The notes: a model not told the origin generated them from the letters alone. A DNA stretch of 9,423 nucleotides from Neisseria lactamica (GCA_001067655.1 JUNU01000317.1:1-9423), one strand, 5' to 3'; positions 1 through 5,924 are shown, counted from the stretch's first letter. Program-made: numbers and translations.

Positions 1-51
1 TTTGAGCTAAGGCGAGGCAACGCCGTACTGGTTTAAATTTAATCCACTATA
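1..51 (+). repeat. Right end of a Correia repeat element (CREE/NEMIS), truncated by the window edge
   Basis: The first 51 bases match, from memory, the right part of the Neisseria Correia repeat: a GAGCTAAGGCGAGGCAACGC segment, then GTACTGG, closing in the terminal inverted repeat ATTTAATCCACTATA. Read inward, that end is TATAGTGGATT, the hallmark of these small non-autonomous elements, which insert at TA. The left part lies outside the window. Correia ends are known to supply outward promoters. TATAAA at 48-53 sits on the junction and could be a -10 facing uppP, but I see no good -35 at the right spacing, so promoter activity is inference. Confidence 0.85.
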
Positions 52-68
52 AAATCCATAAAAACAAT

Positions 69-113
69 ACTGCTGAGGGATAGGGCAAAACACCGCCATC
101 CCGCAGCAGTTTT
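69..113 (+). terminator. GC-rich hairpin followed by TTTT, probable terminator of an upstream gene
   Basis: ACTGCTG at 69-75 pairs perfectly with CAGCAGT at 104-110. After one A/G mismatch, GGGAT at 77-81 pairs with ATCCC at 98-102, leaving a 16-nt loop. TTTT (110-113) follows on the plus strand, so it can end a plus-strand transcript entering from the left. The opposite side is also T-rich when read on the minus strand, so it could work both ways. If it sits inside the uppP transcript it would instead be a leader structure. Confidence 0.5.
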
Positions 114-154
114 CTGATTCTGATACCGCTTCATCCTGAAATCCAGACGGGCAA

Positions 155-166
155 ACGTCGTCTGAA
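155..166 (+). repeat. Degenerate DNA uptake sequence upstream of uppP
   Basis: ACGTCGTCTGAA matches the AGGTCGTCTGAA dialect at 11 of 12 positions, and the ten-base core GTCGTCTGAA (157-166) is intact. CAGACG at 144-149 can pair with CGTCTG just downstream, giving a small 6-bp stem in the uppP leader. It ends 19 bp before the uppP start codon. Confidence 0.6.
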
Positions 167-185
167 AACCAAAAAAGAAAGCAAT

Positions 186-1010
186 ATGGACATTTTGACT
201 TTATTAAAAGCCCTGATTATGGGCATTGTGGAAGGCTTGACGGAGTTTCTGCCGATTTCAAGTACCGGCCACTTGATTGTATTGGACGACTTGCTCAATT
301 TCCACAGCAACGGCAAAGTCTTTGAAATCGCCATCCAACTGGGCGCGGTGCTTGCCGTGATTTTTGAATACCGTCAGCGTTTTACCTCCGTTTTGTCCGG
401 AGTAGGCAAAGACCGTGCCGCCAACCGCTTCGTGTTGAACCTTGCCATCGCGTTCGTGCCGGCCGCTTTGATGGGATTTTTGTTTAGAAAACAAATTAAA
501 TTATATCTATTTAACCCGATTACCGTCGCCATCATGCTGGTGCTGGGCGGATTCTTTATTTTATGGGTCGAAAAACGCCAAAGCAAAGTCAAACCTAAAG
601 TCAAAAGCGTGGATGAAATGCGCCCGATTGACGCGCTTGTGGTCGGCTGCGCCCAAGTGTGCGCGCTGGTGCCGGGGACTTCGCGTTCGGGCAGTACGAT
701 TATGGGCGGTATGCTGTGGGGCATCGAGCGCAAAGCCGCAACCGAATTTTCTTTCTTCCTCGCCGTGCCGATGATGATTGCCGCCACCGGCTATGACGTA
801 TTCAAACACTACAAACTCTTTACTTTGCAGGATGTCGCCCTGATTGCCGTCGGTTTCATCGCCGCTTTCTTGGCAGGTTTCTTGGCGATTAAATCGCTGT
901 TGAAATTCGTGTCCAGCAAAAACTATGTTCCGTTTGCCTACTACCGCATCGTCTTCGGCGGATTGATTCTGCTGACTTCGCATATGGGCTGGGTCAAATG
1001 GACTGCATGA
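186..1010 (+). CDS. uppP: Undecaprenyl-diphosphate phosphatase UppP (BacA)
   Basis: This integral inner-membrane enzyme removes a phosphate from undecaprenyl diphosphate, returning the lipid carrier for peptidoglycan and other envelope polymers; extra copies are known to give bacitracin resistance. The 274-residue length is normal for the family. Both signature motifs are visible: EGLTEFLPISSTGHL at residues 16-30, supplying the glutamates E16 and E20 with S26 and H29, and PGTSRSG at 163-169 with R167. An E..FSF.LA.P stretch follows at 187-194, and several hydrophobic helices fill the rest, with a basic loop (KRQSKVKPKVK) near 130-140. The ATG at 186 is preceded by a weak purine-rich ribosome site (AAAGAAAG). 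It is transcribed alone and ends just before a hairpin terminator. No residue expected to be essential is missing. Confidence 0.97.
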   Translation: MDILTLLKALIMGIVEGLTEFLPISSTGHLIVLDDLLNFHSNGKVFEIAIQLGAVLAVIFEYRQRFTSVLSGVGKDRAANRFVLNLAIAFVPAALMGFLFRKQIKLYLFNPITVAIMLVLGGFFILWVEKRQSKVKPKVKSVDEMRPIDALVVGCAQVCALVPGTSRSGSTIMGGMLWGIERKAATEFSFFLAVPMMIAATGYDVFKHYKLFTLQDVALIAVGFIAAFLAGFLAIKSLLKFVSSKNYVPFAYYRIVFGGLILLTSHMGWVKWTA

Positions 1011-1040
1011 TGTTGAAGCAGGAATAACCTGCCCATGATA

Positions 1041-1085
1041 AAAGGTCGTCTGCAAACCTTGAAAACAAGGTTTCAGACGACCTTT
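1041..1085 (+). terminator. uppP terminator built from an inverted pair of uptake sequences
   Basis: The left arm AAAGGTCGTCTG continues into CAAACCTTG, and the right arm is CAAGGTTTCAGACGACCTTT, with a loop of only AAAA. The stem is about 20 bp with one bulged C at 1054. That change makes the left uptake sequence imperfect (AGGTCGTCTGCA, 1043-1054), while the right copy (1072-1083, minus orientation) is exact. It starts 30 bp after the uppP stop. The T tract is short (CCTTTGATTT), so the very stable stem must do most of the work. Confidence 0.8.
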
Positions 1086-1409
1086 GATTTGTCCGAACAC
1101 ACAATCCCGCAATAGATTCAGATAGTCCCGTTGGAAAGTTTATGCTGCTAAAGCCATACGCGGGAATGAACGTTGAGGACTATTGTTTCAACGTAAAGGT
1201 CGTCTGAAAACCATCGTTTAAGGTTTTTCAGACGACCTATCGCTGATGTTCAGTTGTTTCATAACAGACTCCTCAAGTTGTTGTTGACCGTTTGAAATTC
1301 GGTTGCCTAATTTGCTTGACGCAGACGGATTCCAAAAAACAAAACATAAATGGTTTTATATTTTTACATCATAATAAGTTATCAAATAATTCGCCGAGCC
1401 AATAGGAGC
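1086..1409. other. Noncoding stretch between uppP and the minus-strand small genes
   Basis: No convincing coding region is visible on either strand here. Apart from the uptake-sequence pair described separately, it holds a perfect 7-bp stem, ACGTTGA at 1170-1176 with TCAACGT at 1188-1194 and an 11-nt loop. From about 1320 the composition turns strongly AT-rich, continuous with the 61-codon gene that follows. The piece CGCGGGAATGA near 1160 recalls short Neisseria repeats (dRS3-like) but lacks a partner arm. Confidence 0.5.
1197..1238. repeat. Inverted pair of exact DNA uptake sequences
   Basis: AGGTCGTCTGAA at 1197-1208 and its complement TTCAGACGACCT at 1227-1238 are both exact. Together they form a 14-bp stem (AGGTCGTCTGAAAA) with a loop of about 14 nt. 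No T run follows on either strand, so it may be mainly an uptake signal. It could still weakly end minus-strand transcripts coming from the gene at 1410-1595. Confidence 0.85.
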
Positions 1410-1595
1410 TTACTTAAGTTTTTTCTTATTAAAAGTCTTATTTAAAATAAAATTTAATGGCAAAAAAATTAATGTGGAAATAACCGTAAATTTTAGGGAT
1501 TCTACAAAGGTTGGGTAAATAAAAAAGTAAGAAAAGATAAACATAAACAGGAAGAAAAAACCACCCGAAACGAATAAAGAATTTTTTAATTCCAT
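1410..1595 (-). CDS. Small two-helix membrane protein, function unknown
   Basis: I do not recognise this 61-residue protein. It has a short N-terminus (MELKN), a very aromatic hydrophobic segment at about residues 6-27 rich in Phe, a short loop PTFVESLK, a second hydrophobic segment at about 34-52, and a strongly basic tail (NKTFNKKKLK). By the positive-inside rule the tail should be cytoplasmic. The start is well supported: AAGGA lies six bases before the ATG on the minus strand. The gene and its flanks are far richer in A and T than uppP, ileS or the receptor, which suggests later acquisition. It lies 81 bp downstream of the MliC-like lipoprotein on the same strand, so it may be transcribed with it. 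A small toxin or holin-like peptide, or an accessory subunit, is possible, but nothing in the sequence decides. Confidence 0.65.
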   Translation of the reverse strand: MELKNSLFVSGGFFFLFMFIFSYFFIYPTFVESLKFTVISTLIFLPLNFILNKTFNKKKLK

Positions 1596-1601
1596 GACAA
1601 A

Positions 1602-1606
1602 TCCTT
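1602..1606 (-). promoter_or_regulatory. Ribosome binding site of the 61-residue membrane protein
   Basis: TCCTT on the plus strand reads AAGGA on the minus strand and is followed by TTTGTC and then ATG, a six-base spacing. This is one of the best ribosome sites in the window. It is the main reason to believe the small AT-rich reading frame is a real gene and that its start is at 1595. Confidence 0.7.
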
Positions 1607-1676
1607 GTAATTAAAATAATATGATTTTTAAGAAGATAGCCTGATAAAATTATTTTGATAAGAACTTCAGACAGGA

Positions 1677-2024
1677 TTATTCGATGATTTCGGTGAATAC
1701 GACGGTTTTGCCGCCGCGGGTCAGCGTGGCGAAGCCGTCCTGAAGCTGCCATATTGTGCTTGCGTTGCGGTATTCCGTGGTTTTGGTCATCGAATGGGTC
1801 TGCGTCAGTTTTTCGACTGTACTTCCCTGATGCAGTTCGACCGTCATCGGGCTGTTGCTGTTGACGTAGATGGCGGAGATGCGGCTGCCGTCGGCGGCTT
1901 GGTAGCGGATGGCGTTGTTTTGCGCTTCGACAACGACGGCGCGCGGGGCATCGGGGCGGACGGCTTTATACGAACCGCAGGCGGTACACAGTCCGAGCAA
2001 CAGCAGGAGGGCGGATCTCTTCAT
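1677..2024 (-). CDS. MliC-like lipoprotein (possible lysozyme inhibitor)
   Basis: The N-terminus MKRSALLLLLGLCTAC is a lipoprotein signal peptide ending at C16. The lipobox is slightly unusual because Cys, not Leu, occupies the -3 position. The remaining ~100 residues resemble the MliC fold, an eight-stranded barrel that inhibits C-type lysozymes. Visible matches are IRYQAADGSRI near 39-49, a serine-rich stretch followed by Y, then W..QDG.ATLTRGGKTVVF toward the C-terminus. Known MliC proteins have a Cys after the first Tyr and another at the C-terminus; both are absent here, so the usual disulfide is missing. The start is six bases after the stop of the zinc-ribbon gene, with GAG overlapping that stop, which suggests translational coupling. 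The family call rests on remembered patterns; an unrelated small envelope lipoprotein is the alternative. Confidence 0.7.
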   Translation of the reverse strand: MKRSALLLLLGLCTACGSYKAVRPDAPRAVVVEAQNNAIRYQAADGSRISAIYVNSNSPMTVELHQGSTVEKLTQTHSMTKTTEYRNASTIWQLQDGFATLTRGGKTVVFTEIIE

Positions 2025-2030
2025 AGCGTC

Positions 2031-2222
2031 TCAATAGTGGTGGTGGGGAATGTGGCCTTCGAGATGGTAACGCGTTCCGCAATAGGGGCATTCGATGTCG
2101 CTGTCGGACTGAATTGGAAGGAAGACGCGCGGATGACCGTTCCAAGTTTCGTGATTGGGGCCGGAGCAGTGCAGCGGCAGGTCTTTGGGGTGGATAACGA
2201 CGGTTTCGGTGTTTGCGTTCAT
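2031..2222 (-). CDS. zf-CHCC zinc-finger domain protein
   Basis: This 63-residue protein carries one zinc-ribbon of the zf-CHCC type, related to the zinc-binding part of mitochondrial complex I subunit NDUFS6. The ligands are C19, H30 (in GHP), C45 and C48 (CPYCG), spaced C-x10-H-x14-C-x2-C, with the family's typical GHPRVFLPI between them. The C-terminus GHIPHHHY is rich in histidine and may add metal affinity. Small proteins of this family are widespread in Beta- and Gammaproteobacteria; their function is not settled. The start is firm: AAGGA (TCCTT at 2229-2233 on the plus strand) lies six bases before the ATG. It is the first gene of a minus-strand unit with the MliC-like lipoprotein, and is divergent from the DMP19 gene across 160 bp. 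Confidence 0.85.
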   Translation of the reverse strand: MNANTETVVIHPKDLPLHCSGPNHETWNGHPRVFLPIQSDSDIECPYCGTRYHLEGHIPHHHY

Positions 2223-2248
2223 GATTTTTCCTTGGTAAGTCCGACCTT

Positions 2249-2277
2249 ATTGTACGATATATCGCCTTCTTGTGCAG
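2249..2277 (-). promoter_or_regulatory. Weak promoter candidate for the zinc-ribbon/lipoprotein unit
   Basis: On the minus strand TACAAT (plus 2249-2254) is a good -10. The -35 at 17 bp (CTGCAC, plus 2272-2277) is poor. The palindrome CGATATATCG at 2255-2264 fills the spacer and could be an operator or simply chance. There is no stronger candidate between the two divergent genes on this strand. Confidence 0.3.
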
Positions 2278-2283
2278 CGCAAA

Positions 2284-2295
2284 AGGTCGTCTGAA
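2284..2295 (+). repeat. DNA uptake sequence, exact
   Basis: AGGTCGTCTGAA lies singly in the divergent intergenic region, just upstream of the dmp19 promoter and not paired with an inverted copy. Confidence 0.9.
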
Positions 2296-2301
2296 AAGAA
2301 G

Positions 2302-2330
2302 TTTTGATTTGATAATGCTTTGGTTATAAT
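2302..2330 (+). promoter_or_regulatory. Sigma70 promoter for dmp19
   Basis: A perfect -10, TATAAT, is at 2325-2330. Upstream, TTGATT (2304-2309) gives a 15-bp spacer and TTTTGA (2302-2307) gives 17 bp; neither -35 is strong. Transcription would start near 2337, leaving a leader of about 45 nt before the ATG at 2383. Confidence 0.6.
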
Positions 2331-2382
2331 GCAGTTTTTATAAATCAGCTTTAAATCCACTTTATTTCAGACGGGCTTTAAC

Positions 2383-2877
2383 ATGACGACACTTTTCCGG
2401 CAGGATGATTTGAACCCTCAAGATGCGGCAGAATTCCTCTACACATTGAGCGCGGCGTATTTGGATTATACGGATGCGGCAGGCGATGAGGAAATGCGGT
2501 GTTTGAACGACGAACAGCACACGCTGACGGCTTACTGCTATTTTGACAGCCAAATTCAGGAGGGCGGCTTTGTGCAACTGATTGCGGCGGGTTACGGCGA
2601 ATATGTGTTCCATAATCCCGTTGCCGACAGCCTGCGCCGCTGGCGGATTAAACCGACGCCTAAGATTTTGGATAAGGCGAAGGCTTTATACGAGCGGGAC
2701 GGCGCAAAAATCGAGGAAATGGCGGACAACGGGGCATCTTTGGACGAGATTCGTGCTAAGTTTCCGGATTTTGAGGAATTGGACGGCGAATATTACGAAA
2801 TCGCGGACGACGATATGGCGGCGGCTGTAGCGTATGTATTGGCAAATTGGGAGAAGTTTGCAGAGATTGCGGATTGA
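2383..2877 (+). CDS. dmp19: DNA-mimic protein DMP19 (DUF4375 family)
   Basis: The 164-residue protein matches the Neisseria DMP19 family, known as a dimeric DNA mimic that binds the transcription factor NHTF and keeps it off DNA. The conserved core is visible: LTAYCYFDSQIQEGGFVQLI near 48-67, then GYGEYVF and a NP.ADSLRRW stretch near 70-87. The composition fits a DNA mimic: by my count about 35 Asp/Glu against about 14 Lys/Arg, with acidic clusters near 28-37, 129-144 (DFEELDGEYYEIADDD) and at the C-terminus. The ribosome site is weak (only GGG near 2373). It has its own TATAAT promoter and ends at a shared terminator with convergent ileS. NHTF is not in this window, so the partner must be encoded elsewhere. 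Family assignment is confident; function in this species follows from the family. Confidence 0.93.
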   Translation: MTTLFRQDDLNPQDAAEFLYTLSAAYLDYTDAAGDEEMRCLNDEQHTLTAYCYFDSQIQEGGFVQLIAAGYGEYVFHNPVADSLRRWRIKPTPKILDKAKALYERDGAKIEEMADNGASLDEIRAKFPDFEELDGEYYEIADDDMAAAVAYVLANWEKFAEIAD

Positions 2878-2928
2878 TGGGGCGTTAAGAAATATTGAAC
2901 GGATTTCCCTGTTTGGGAGGTCGATAAC

Positions 2929-2973
2929 AAAAGGTCGTCTGAAAACCTGATTCGGTTTCAGACGACCTTTTTT
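2929..2973. terminator. Bidirectional terminator between dmp19 and ileS made of two exact uptake sequences
   Basis: AAAAGGTCGTCTGAAAACC at 2929-2947 faces GGTTTCAGACGACCTTTT at 2954-2971, a 17-18 bp stem with one bulged A and the loop TGATTC. The uptake sequences at 2932-2943 (+) and 2957-2968 (-) are exact. TTTTTT (2968-2973) follows on the plus strand for dmp19, and the A-rich left flank gives a U run for ileS on the minus strand. A third, one-mismatch copy (TTCAGACGAGCT, 2972-2983) runs into the ileS stop codon. Confidence 0.88.
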
Positions 2974-2982
2974 CAGACGAGC

Positions 2983-5775
2983 TTAAGCGTAATGCCGCTC
3001 TTCGCCTTTGCCGTCGACATTCTCGGCGCAGCGTTTGCAGATGGTTTCATGTCCTGCGACTGTGCCGATGTCGTGGGTGTAGTGCCAGCAGCGTTCGCAT
3101 TTTTCGCCGTCGCTGGCTTTGGCGGTAACGGCGAGTTCGCTGCCGGTTTTGACTTCGACTTTGGACACCAAGAGGGCAAAGCGCAATTCTTCTCCCAAGG
3201 CGTTCAGGTAGTCGGCGGTGGCTTCCGGTGCGGTGATTTCGGCTTCTGCCTGCAATGACGAACCGACGGTTTTGTCGGTGCGCAAAGGCTCGATGGCAGC
3301 GGTTACGGCTTCGCGGACTTCGCGGACTGCCGTCCATTTTTTCACCAGTTCGGCTTCGGCTTTTTCGTTGATGGGCGGGAACTCGTGCCAGGTGTGGAAG
3401 AGGACGCTGTCTTCTTCGCCGCCGCCGATGATGTCCCACGCTTCTTCGCCGGTGAAGCACAAAATCGGTGCAATCAAGAGAACCAGGCTGCGCGTGATGT
3501 GATACAGGGCGGTTTGCGCGCTGCGGCGGGCGTGGCTGTCGGCTTGGGTGGTGTAGAGGCGGTCTTTCAGGATGTCGAGGTAGAACGCGCCCAAGTCTTC
3601 CGAGCAGAAGGCGACGATGTCTTTCACGGCGAAGTGGAAGGCGTAGCGCGGATAGTAGTCGCCCGCCAGACGCTCTTGCAGTTGGCGCGCCAATACTAAG
3701 GCGTAGCGGTCGATTTCGACCATGTCTGCCTGCGGTACGGTGTGTTCGAACGGATCGAAATCGCTGAGGTTGGCAAACAGGAAGCTCAAGGTGTTGCGGA
3801 TGCGGCGGTAGCTTTCGGTGACGCGTTTGAGGATTTCTTTGGAAATCGCCAATTCGCCGCTGTAATCGGTGGATGCCGCCCACAGGCGCAGGATGTCTGC
3901 GCCGAATTCGTTATAGACTTCTTGCGGCGCGACGACGTTGCCGATGGATTTCGACATTTTGCGGCCGTTTTGGTCAACCACGAAACCGTGGGTCAGAAGC
4001 TGTTTGTACGGGGCGCGCCCCATGGATGAGGCGCAGCCGGTCAGCATGGAGGATTGGAACCAGCCGCGGTGTTGGTCGCTGCCTTCGAGGTAGAGGTCGG
4101 CGGGCCAGTCCAATTCTTCGCGTTGTTTTAAGACGGAGTAATGGGTCGAGCCAGAGTCGAACCATACGTCCATCGTGTCGGAAAGCTTGTCGTAGTTTTC
4201 GCAATCTTCCGCGCTCAACAATTCGCTTTTATCGAGTGAGAACCATGCCTCGATGCCTTTTTCTTCGATTTTCAGAGCGATTTTTTCCAAAAGCTCGGCG
4301 GAGTTCGGATGCAGCTCGCCCGTTTCTTTGTGGACAAAGAAGGTCATCGGCGTGCCCCAGTAGCGTTGGCGCGAAACGACCCAGTCGGGGCGGCCTTCAA
4401 TCATGGCTTCGAGGCGCGCGCGACCCCATGACGGGAAGAATTCGGTGTCGTCCACGGCTTTGATGGCTTTGTCGCGCAGGGTCTTGCCGTCGCTGCCGGC
4501 TTTGTCCATGCCGACAAACCATTGACCTGTCGCGCGGTAAATCAGCGGGGTTTTGTGGCGCCAGCAGTGGGCGTAGCTGTGTTCGATTTTGCTGCTTGCC
4601 AAGAGGTTGCCGGTTTCTTCCAGCCATTGCAGGATGACGGGATTCGCTTCCCAAACGCTCATGCCTGCGACGCGCGGCGTTTCGCTGATGTATTTGCCTT
4701 CGGCGTTGACGGGGTTGTAAAGCTCGATGCCGTATTTGTTGCAGACGGCGTAGTCTTCCAAACCGTGTGCGGGGGCGGTGTGCACCAAGCCCGTACCGGC
4801 GTCAGTGGTAACGTGTTCGCCGTTGAGCATGGGAATATCGCGTTCGAGGAACGGATGGTTCATGTGCAGGTTTTCCAGCTTGTCGCCGGTGGTTTCCGCG
4901 AGGACGCTGAGGTCGTCTGAAACGAAGCCGTAGCGTTTGAGCGCGTCTTCCGCCAAATCTTTCGCCAGCACCAATTTGCCTTTGGGCGTATCAATCAGTT
5001 GGTAAACCACGTCCGCACCCGCAGATACGGCTTGGCTCGCGGGCAGCGTCCAAGGCGTGGTCGTCCAGATGACGGCAAACGCTTTGCCTTCGATGCCGGA
5101 CAAACCGAATGCGGCGGCAAGCGCGGCGGTGTCTTTAAACGGATAGCCGACGTCAATCGCAGGCGATACTTTGTCTTTGTATTCCACTTCCGCTTCCGCC
5201 AGCGAAGAGCCGCAGTCCAAGCAGAATTGAACCGGTTTTGCGCCGCGGTAGAGATAGCCTGATTTGTAGATTTCGCCGAGCATACGCACGGTATCCGCCT
5301 CGGTTTTGAAATCCATGGTCAGGTAGGGATTGTCCCAATCGCCCAACACGCCCAGACGGATGAAGTCTTTTTTCTGGCGGGCGATCTGTTCGGCGGCGTA
5401 TTCGCGGCACAATTCGCGGAAACGCGCTTTAGGCATGTCTTTGCCGTGCAGCTTTTCCACCATCACTTCGATGGGCAGACCGTGGCAGTCCCAGCCCGGC
5501 ACATAAGGCGCATCGAAACCGGCTTGGGTTTTGCTGCGGATAATGATGTCTTTAAGGATTTTGTTGACGGCATGACCGATGTGGATGTCGCCGTTGGCAT
5601 ACGGCGGGCCGTCGTGCAGGATGAATTTCGGACGGCCTTTGGCGATTTCGCGCAGTTTTTGATAGCGTTTGTGCTCGTACCAGCTTTTCAGCCACGCAGG
5701 CTCGCGCTTGGCAAGGTTGCCGCGCATCGGAAACGGGCTTTCGAGCAGGTTTACGGTTTTGCTGTAATCGGTCAT
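2983..5775 (-). CDS. ileS: Isoleucyl-tRNA synthetase
   Basis: Cytoplasmic class I synthetase that charges tRNA-Ile and edits mischarged valine. The 930-residue length is that of the bacterial enzyme with a C-terminal zinc site. The HIGH motif is at residues 65-68 within PPYANGDIHIGHA, and KMSKS is at 606-610 (NGRKMSKSIGN). The CP1 editing domain shows WTTTPWTLPASQA and GTGLVHTAPAHGLEDY. The terminal zinc-binding cysteines are C893, C896, C913 and C916. No motif is lost and the frame is intact. The ATG at 5775 has only a weak AGAGA ribosome site about nine bases away; it gives the usual N-terminus (DYSKTVNLLESPFPMRGNL). In many Proteobacteria ileS lies between ribF and lspA; here neither is adjacent, since dmp19 converges from one side and the receptor diverges on the other. 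It contains an in-frame uptake sequence. Confidence 0.98.
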   Translation of the reverse strand: MTDYSKTVNLLESPFPMRGNLAKREPAWLKSWYEHKRYQKLREIAKGRPKFILHDGPPYANGDIHIGHAVNKILKDIIIRSKTQAGFDAPYVPGWDCHGLPIEVMVEKLHGKDMPKARFRELCREYAAEQIARQKKDFIRLGVLGDWDNPYLTMDFKTEADTVRMLGEIYKSGYLYRGAKPVQFCLDCGSSLAEAEVEYKDKVSPAIDVGYPFKDTAALAAAFGLSGIEGKAFAVIWTTTPWTLPASQAVSAGADVVYQLIDTPKGKLVLAKDLAEDALKRYGFVSDDLSVLAETTGDKLENLHMNHPFLERDIPMLNGEHVTTDAGTGLVHTAPAHGLEDYAVCNKYGIELYNPVNAEGKYISETPRVAGMSVWEANPVILQWLEETGNLLASSKIEHSYAHCWRHKTPLIYRATGQWFVGMDKAGSDGKTLRDKAIKAVDDTEFFPSWGRARLEAMIEGRPDWVVSRQRYWGTPMTFFVHKETGELHPNSAELLEKIALKIEEKGIEAWFSLDKSELLSAEDCENYDKLSDTMDVWFDSGSTHYSVLKQREELDWPADLYLEGSDQHRGWFQSSMLTGCASSMGRAPYKQLLTHGFVVDQNGRKMSKSIGNVVAPQEVYNEFGADILRLWAASTDYSGELAISKEILKRVTESYRRIRNTLSFLFANLSDFDPFEHTVPQADMVEIDRYALVLARQLQERLAGDYYPRYAFHFAVKDIVAFCSEDLGAFYLDILKDRLYTTQADSHARRSAQTALYHITRSLVLLIAPILCFTGEEAWDIIGGGEEDSVLFHTWHEFPPINEKAEAELVKKWTAVREVREAVTAAIEPLRTDKTVGSSLQAEAEITAPEATADYLNALGEELRFALLVSKVEVKTGSELAVTAKASDGEKCERCWHYTHDIGTVAGHETICKRCAENVDGKGEERHYA
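4910..4921 (+). repeat. DNA uptake sequence inside ileS
   Basis: An exact AGGTCGTCTGAA lies within the ileS coding region. On the coding strand it reads TTCAGACGACCT and encodes part of the VSDDLS stretch in the CP1 editing region, so the signal is carried without breaking the frame. Confidence 0.88.
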
Positions 5776-5806
5776 GTTGTGATTCTCTATGGTTTCGGTA
5801 TTTCGG

Positions 5807-5839
5807 TTTCAGACGACGTTTCGCTAAGGTCGTCTGAAA
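5807..5839 (-). repeat. Uptake-sequence hairpin in the presumed ileS leader
   Basis: TTTCAGACGAC at 5807-5817 pairs perfectly with GTCGTCTGAAA at 5829-5839, 11 bp with an 11-nt loop. The copy at 5827-5838 is an exact uptake sequence; the copy at 5808-5819 differs at one base (G5818). If the ileS promoter at 5854-5882 is right, the stem lies at the very start of the ileS mRNA, about 30 nt before the start codon. There is no U run after it on the minus strand, so it is not a classical terminator in that direction. Confidence 0.75.
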
Positions 5840-5853
5840 AAATGCAAAGGGCT

Positions 5854-5882
5854 ATTGTAGCCGAATTGTATTGTTTTTATAA
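5854..5882 (-). promoter_or_regulatory. Promoter candidate for ileS
   Basis: On the minus strand TACAAT (plus 5854-5859) is a good -10, with TTATAA (plus 5877-5882) as a weak -35 at 17 bp. The -10 sits in a small palindrome, GGCTA-ttg-TAGCC on the plus strand. Transcription would begin near 5847, giving a leader of about 70 nt that includes the uptake-sequence hairpin. Confidence 0.45.
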
Positions 5883-5924
5883 GGGGTTTGGACGAAAGGT
5901 TGGGGCTTGGCGCAAGGGTAGGGG
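5883..5924 (+). other. G-rich tract with four G runs
   Basis: Plus-strand runs GGGG (5883-5886), GGGG (5902-5905), GGG (5916-5918) and GGGG (5921-5924) lie just upstream of the ileS promoter candidate. Four runs of three or more could in principle fold into a G-quadruplex, but two loops are long (about 15 and 10 nt). No gene is visible here. Confidence 0.35.

Noticed and set aside
561..1112. 183-codon minus-strand reading frame opposite uppP
   Set aside because: It is antisense to a fully conserved uppP and its His/Arg-rich translation is typical of a shadow frame; it also runs through the terminator hairpin.
1150..1170. Possible dRS3 repeat (ATTCCC-N8-GGGAAT)
   Set aside because: Only one arm-like piece (GGGAAT) is present; the matching ATTCCC arm at the right spacing is missing.
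1041..1238. Possible CRISPR-like array of repeated AGGTCGTCTGAA units
   Set aside because: The repeats are 12-bp uptake sequences in inverted pairs with unequal spacing, not direct repeats with regular spacers, and no cas genes are present.
1630..1676. Possible terminator between the lipoprotein and the 61-residue gene
   Set aside because: Only very short AT-only inverted repeats are present, with no GC stem and no clear T run in the right place.
1438..1752. 104-codon minus-strand reading frame overlapping the lipoprotein 3' end and the small membrane gene
   Set aside because: It is out of frame with two better-supported genes, has no ribosome site, and its N-terminal part is a low-complexity shadow of the lipoprotein.
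2255..2264. Palindrome CGATATATCG as an operator
   Set aside because: It is only 10 bp and AT-rich, matches no operator I can name, and could be chance within a promoter spacer.
1794..2294. 166-codon plus-strand frame opposite the lipoprotein and zinc-ribbon genes
   Set aside because: The minus-strand genes have signal peptide, zinc ligands and ribosome sites; the plus-strand frame has none and ends in an uptake sequence.
3047..3883. 278-codon minus-strand frame inside ileS
   Set aside because: It overlaps ileS in another frame on the same strand, and its Arg-rich translation has no recognisable domain.
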